A stretch of DNA of 7,084 nt from Salinibacterium sp. Its GTDB lineage: Bacteria; Actinomycetota; Actinomycetes; Actinomycetales; Microbacteriaceae. The notes under the pieces were generated by a model that worked only from the letters and a program-made list of their open reading frames with translations, did not search any database and was not told where the DNA came from. Every line of letters begins with the position of its first letter. The first letter of the stretch is position 1. The stretch is from contig SCSV01000318.1 in assembly GCA_004297555.1 (NCBI GenBank), positions 1 through 7,084 of the forward strand, written 5' to 3'. Positions 6,307-7,084 of the stretch are shown here, in pieces. The position numbers and the translations under genes were made by a program.

Positions 6307-7083
6307 TCACCTCTTGTTGACGAGGTCGATGGTGTCATCGAGCAGGTGGTGCGCGCCTGCGACGCCGTCTTGGGCGAGCCGCACGACATCGCCGATCACG
6401 AGCACGGCGGGCGACTGCACGCTGAGGGTCGTGACGGCCGGCACGATTCTGGCGAGCGAGGCGATCGTGGTGCGCTGGCTCGGGCTGTAGCCGTGCTCGA
6501 TCACGGCGACGGGCATGGTGTCGGGCATCCCGTGCCTGGTCAGTCCGGCGGCAAGGTGCGGCAGGTTCGTGACGCCCATGAGCACGACGATCGTGCCGCC
6601 GAGGCCGACGAGGTGTTTCAGTTCGTCTTCGCTCAGCGGGGCGTGCCCTGAGACGACGGTGAACATGCGACTGATCTCACGGTGGGTGACCGGGATGCCC
6701 GCGGCTGCTGGCACCGAGATTGCGCTCGTCACTCCGGGGACCACCGTCACCGGAACGCCGGCGTCGCGGCAGGCGATGACTTCTTCCCCGCCCCGCCCAA
6801 AGACGAAGGGGTCGCCGCCCTTGAGGCGCACGACGTTCTTACCCTCGAGGGCGCTCGCCACGAGCATCCCCTCAATCTTGTCTTGGGAGATTGCGTGGTG
6901 GCCGGGGCTCTTGCCGACGTTCACGAGTTCTGCGCCGGGGGCCCAAGCCGACAGTCGGCCGTGAGGAGCGAGCCGGTCGTAGTAGACGACATCCGCGGTG
7001 CTGAGGGCTTCGCGGCCGGCAAGCGTGAATAGGCCTTCGTCGCCCGGTCCGCCACCGACGAGAGTGACGCGGCCTACCGCCGC
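6307..7083 (-). CDS. cobA: Uroporphyrinogen-III C-methyltransferase (SUMT), N-terminus cut by window edge
   Basis: This enzyme methylates uroporphyrinogen III at C-2 and C-7 with S-adenosylmethionine to give precorrin-2, the precursor of siroheme and cobalamin. The open frame runs to the window end without a stop, giving 258 visible residues. Block 1, VTLVGGGPGDEGLFTL (6-21), is the N-terminal SAM-site motif. VRLKGGDPFVFGRGGEE (85-101) is the second signature and VPGVTSAISVPAAAGIPVTH (115-134) the third. The GTG at 6924 (residue 54) is internal: starting there would remove block 1. The frame begins so close to block 1 that a stand-alone SUMT would miss only a few residues, but an N-terminal precorrin-2 dehydrogenase/ferrochelatase domain, as in CysG, could lie outside the window. 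The pairing with the hemD-like gene suggests siroheme supply for nitrite or sulfite reductase. The symbol could equally be cysG or nirE by local custom. Confidence 0.95.
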   Translation of the reverse strand, partial: AAVGRVTLVGGGPGDEGLFTLAGREALSTADVVYYDRLAPHGRLSAWAPGAELVNVGKSPGHHAISQDKIEGMLVASALEGKNVVRLKGGDPFVFGRGGEEVIACRDAGVPVTVVPGVTSAISVPAAAGIPVTHREISRMFTVVSGHAPLSEDELKHLVGLGGTIVVLMGVTNLPHLAAGLTRHGMPDTMPVAVIEHGYSPSQRTTIASLARIVPAVTTLSVQSPAVLVIGDVVRLAQDGVAGAHHLLDDTIDLVNKR

Positions 7084-7084
7084 G

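Noticed and set aside
5382..6651. Two plus-strand open frames (299 and 307 residues) opposite hemD and cobA
   Set aside because: Both run antisense to genes with clear domains and contain low-complexity Arg/Ser/Gly stretches, with no ribosome binding site of note.
6307..6924. A shorter cobA beginning at the GTG at 6924
   Set aside because: The same frame continues upstream and encodes the essential GGGPGDEGLFTL block, so 6924 is an internal valine.

Overview
The window looks like chromosomal DNA from a high-GC Gram-positive bacterium, most likely an actinobacterium. I favour a member of the Microbacteriaceae, but that is an inference from gene content, gene order and codon use, not from a marker gene. 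The genes are tightly packed and nearly all are housekeeping or redox genes. I see no tRNA, rRNA, CRISPR array, insertion sequence or phage gene.

Left part, plus strand (1-2722): the branched-chain amino acid genes ilvB (5' end outside the window), ilvN and ilvC. IlvB and IlvN form acetolactate synthase and IlvC is the next enzyme, so the three cover the first two common steps to valine, leucine and isoleucine. ilvC is followed by a strong hairpin with a UUCG tetraloop (core 2735-2770), a likely terminator. A candidate promoter in the same gap then leads into a six-helix membrane protein (2813-3484) of the Pr6Pr / FAR-17a/AIG1-like type. It keeps the Thr and His that are catalytic in animal fatty-acid-ester hydrolases.

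Right part, minus strand (7083 down to 3511), read in order of transcription: cobA (uroporphyrinogen-III C-methyltransferase, start outside the window), a uroporphyrinogen-III synthase fused to a C-terminal winged helix (hemD-like), a sulfite-oxidase-like molybdenum-cofactor oxidoreductase, a ferredoxin-NADP reductase-like flavoprotein, and a small four-cysteine protein of the DUF6510 type. The first two genes feed siroheme or other modified tetrapyrroles and are commonly linked to nitrite or sulfite assimilation. The last three are packed without gaps (stop codon directly followed by a start codon, then a 4-base overlap) and look like one translationally coupled redox unit. A well-formed promoter (CTGACA, 17 bases, TAGGGT) lies just before the molybdo-enzyme gene and would give a leaderless mRNA.

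The two halves converge at 3484/3511, where a hairpin that holds the membrane-protein stop codon in its loop may end transcription from both sides. The least described part is the Moco enzyme / flavin reductase / CxxCG-protein trio. The sequence suggests a cytoplasmic NAD(P)H-linked molybdo-enzyme system whose substrate cannot be read from the sequence.
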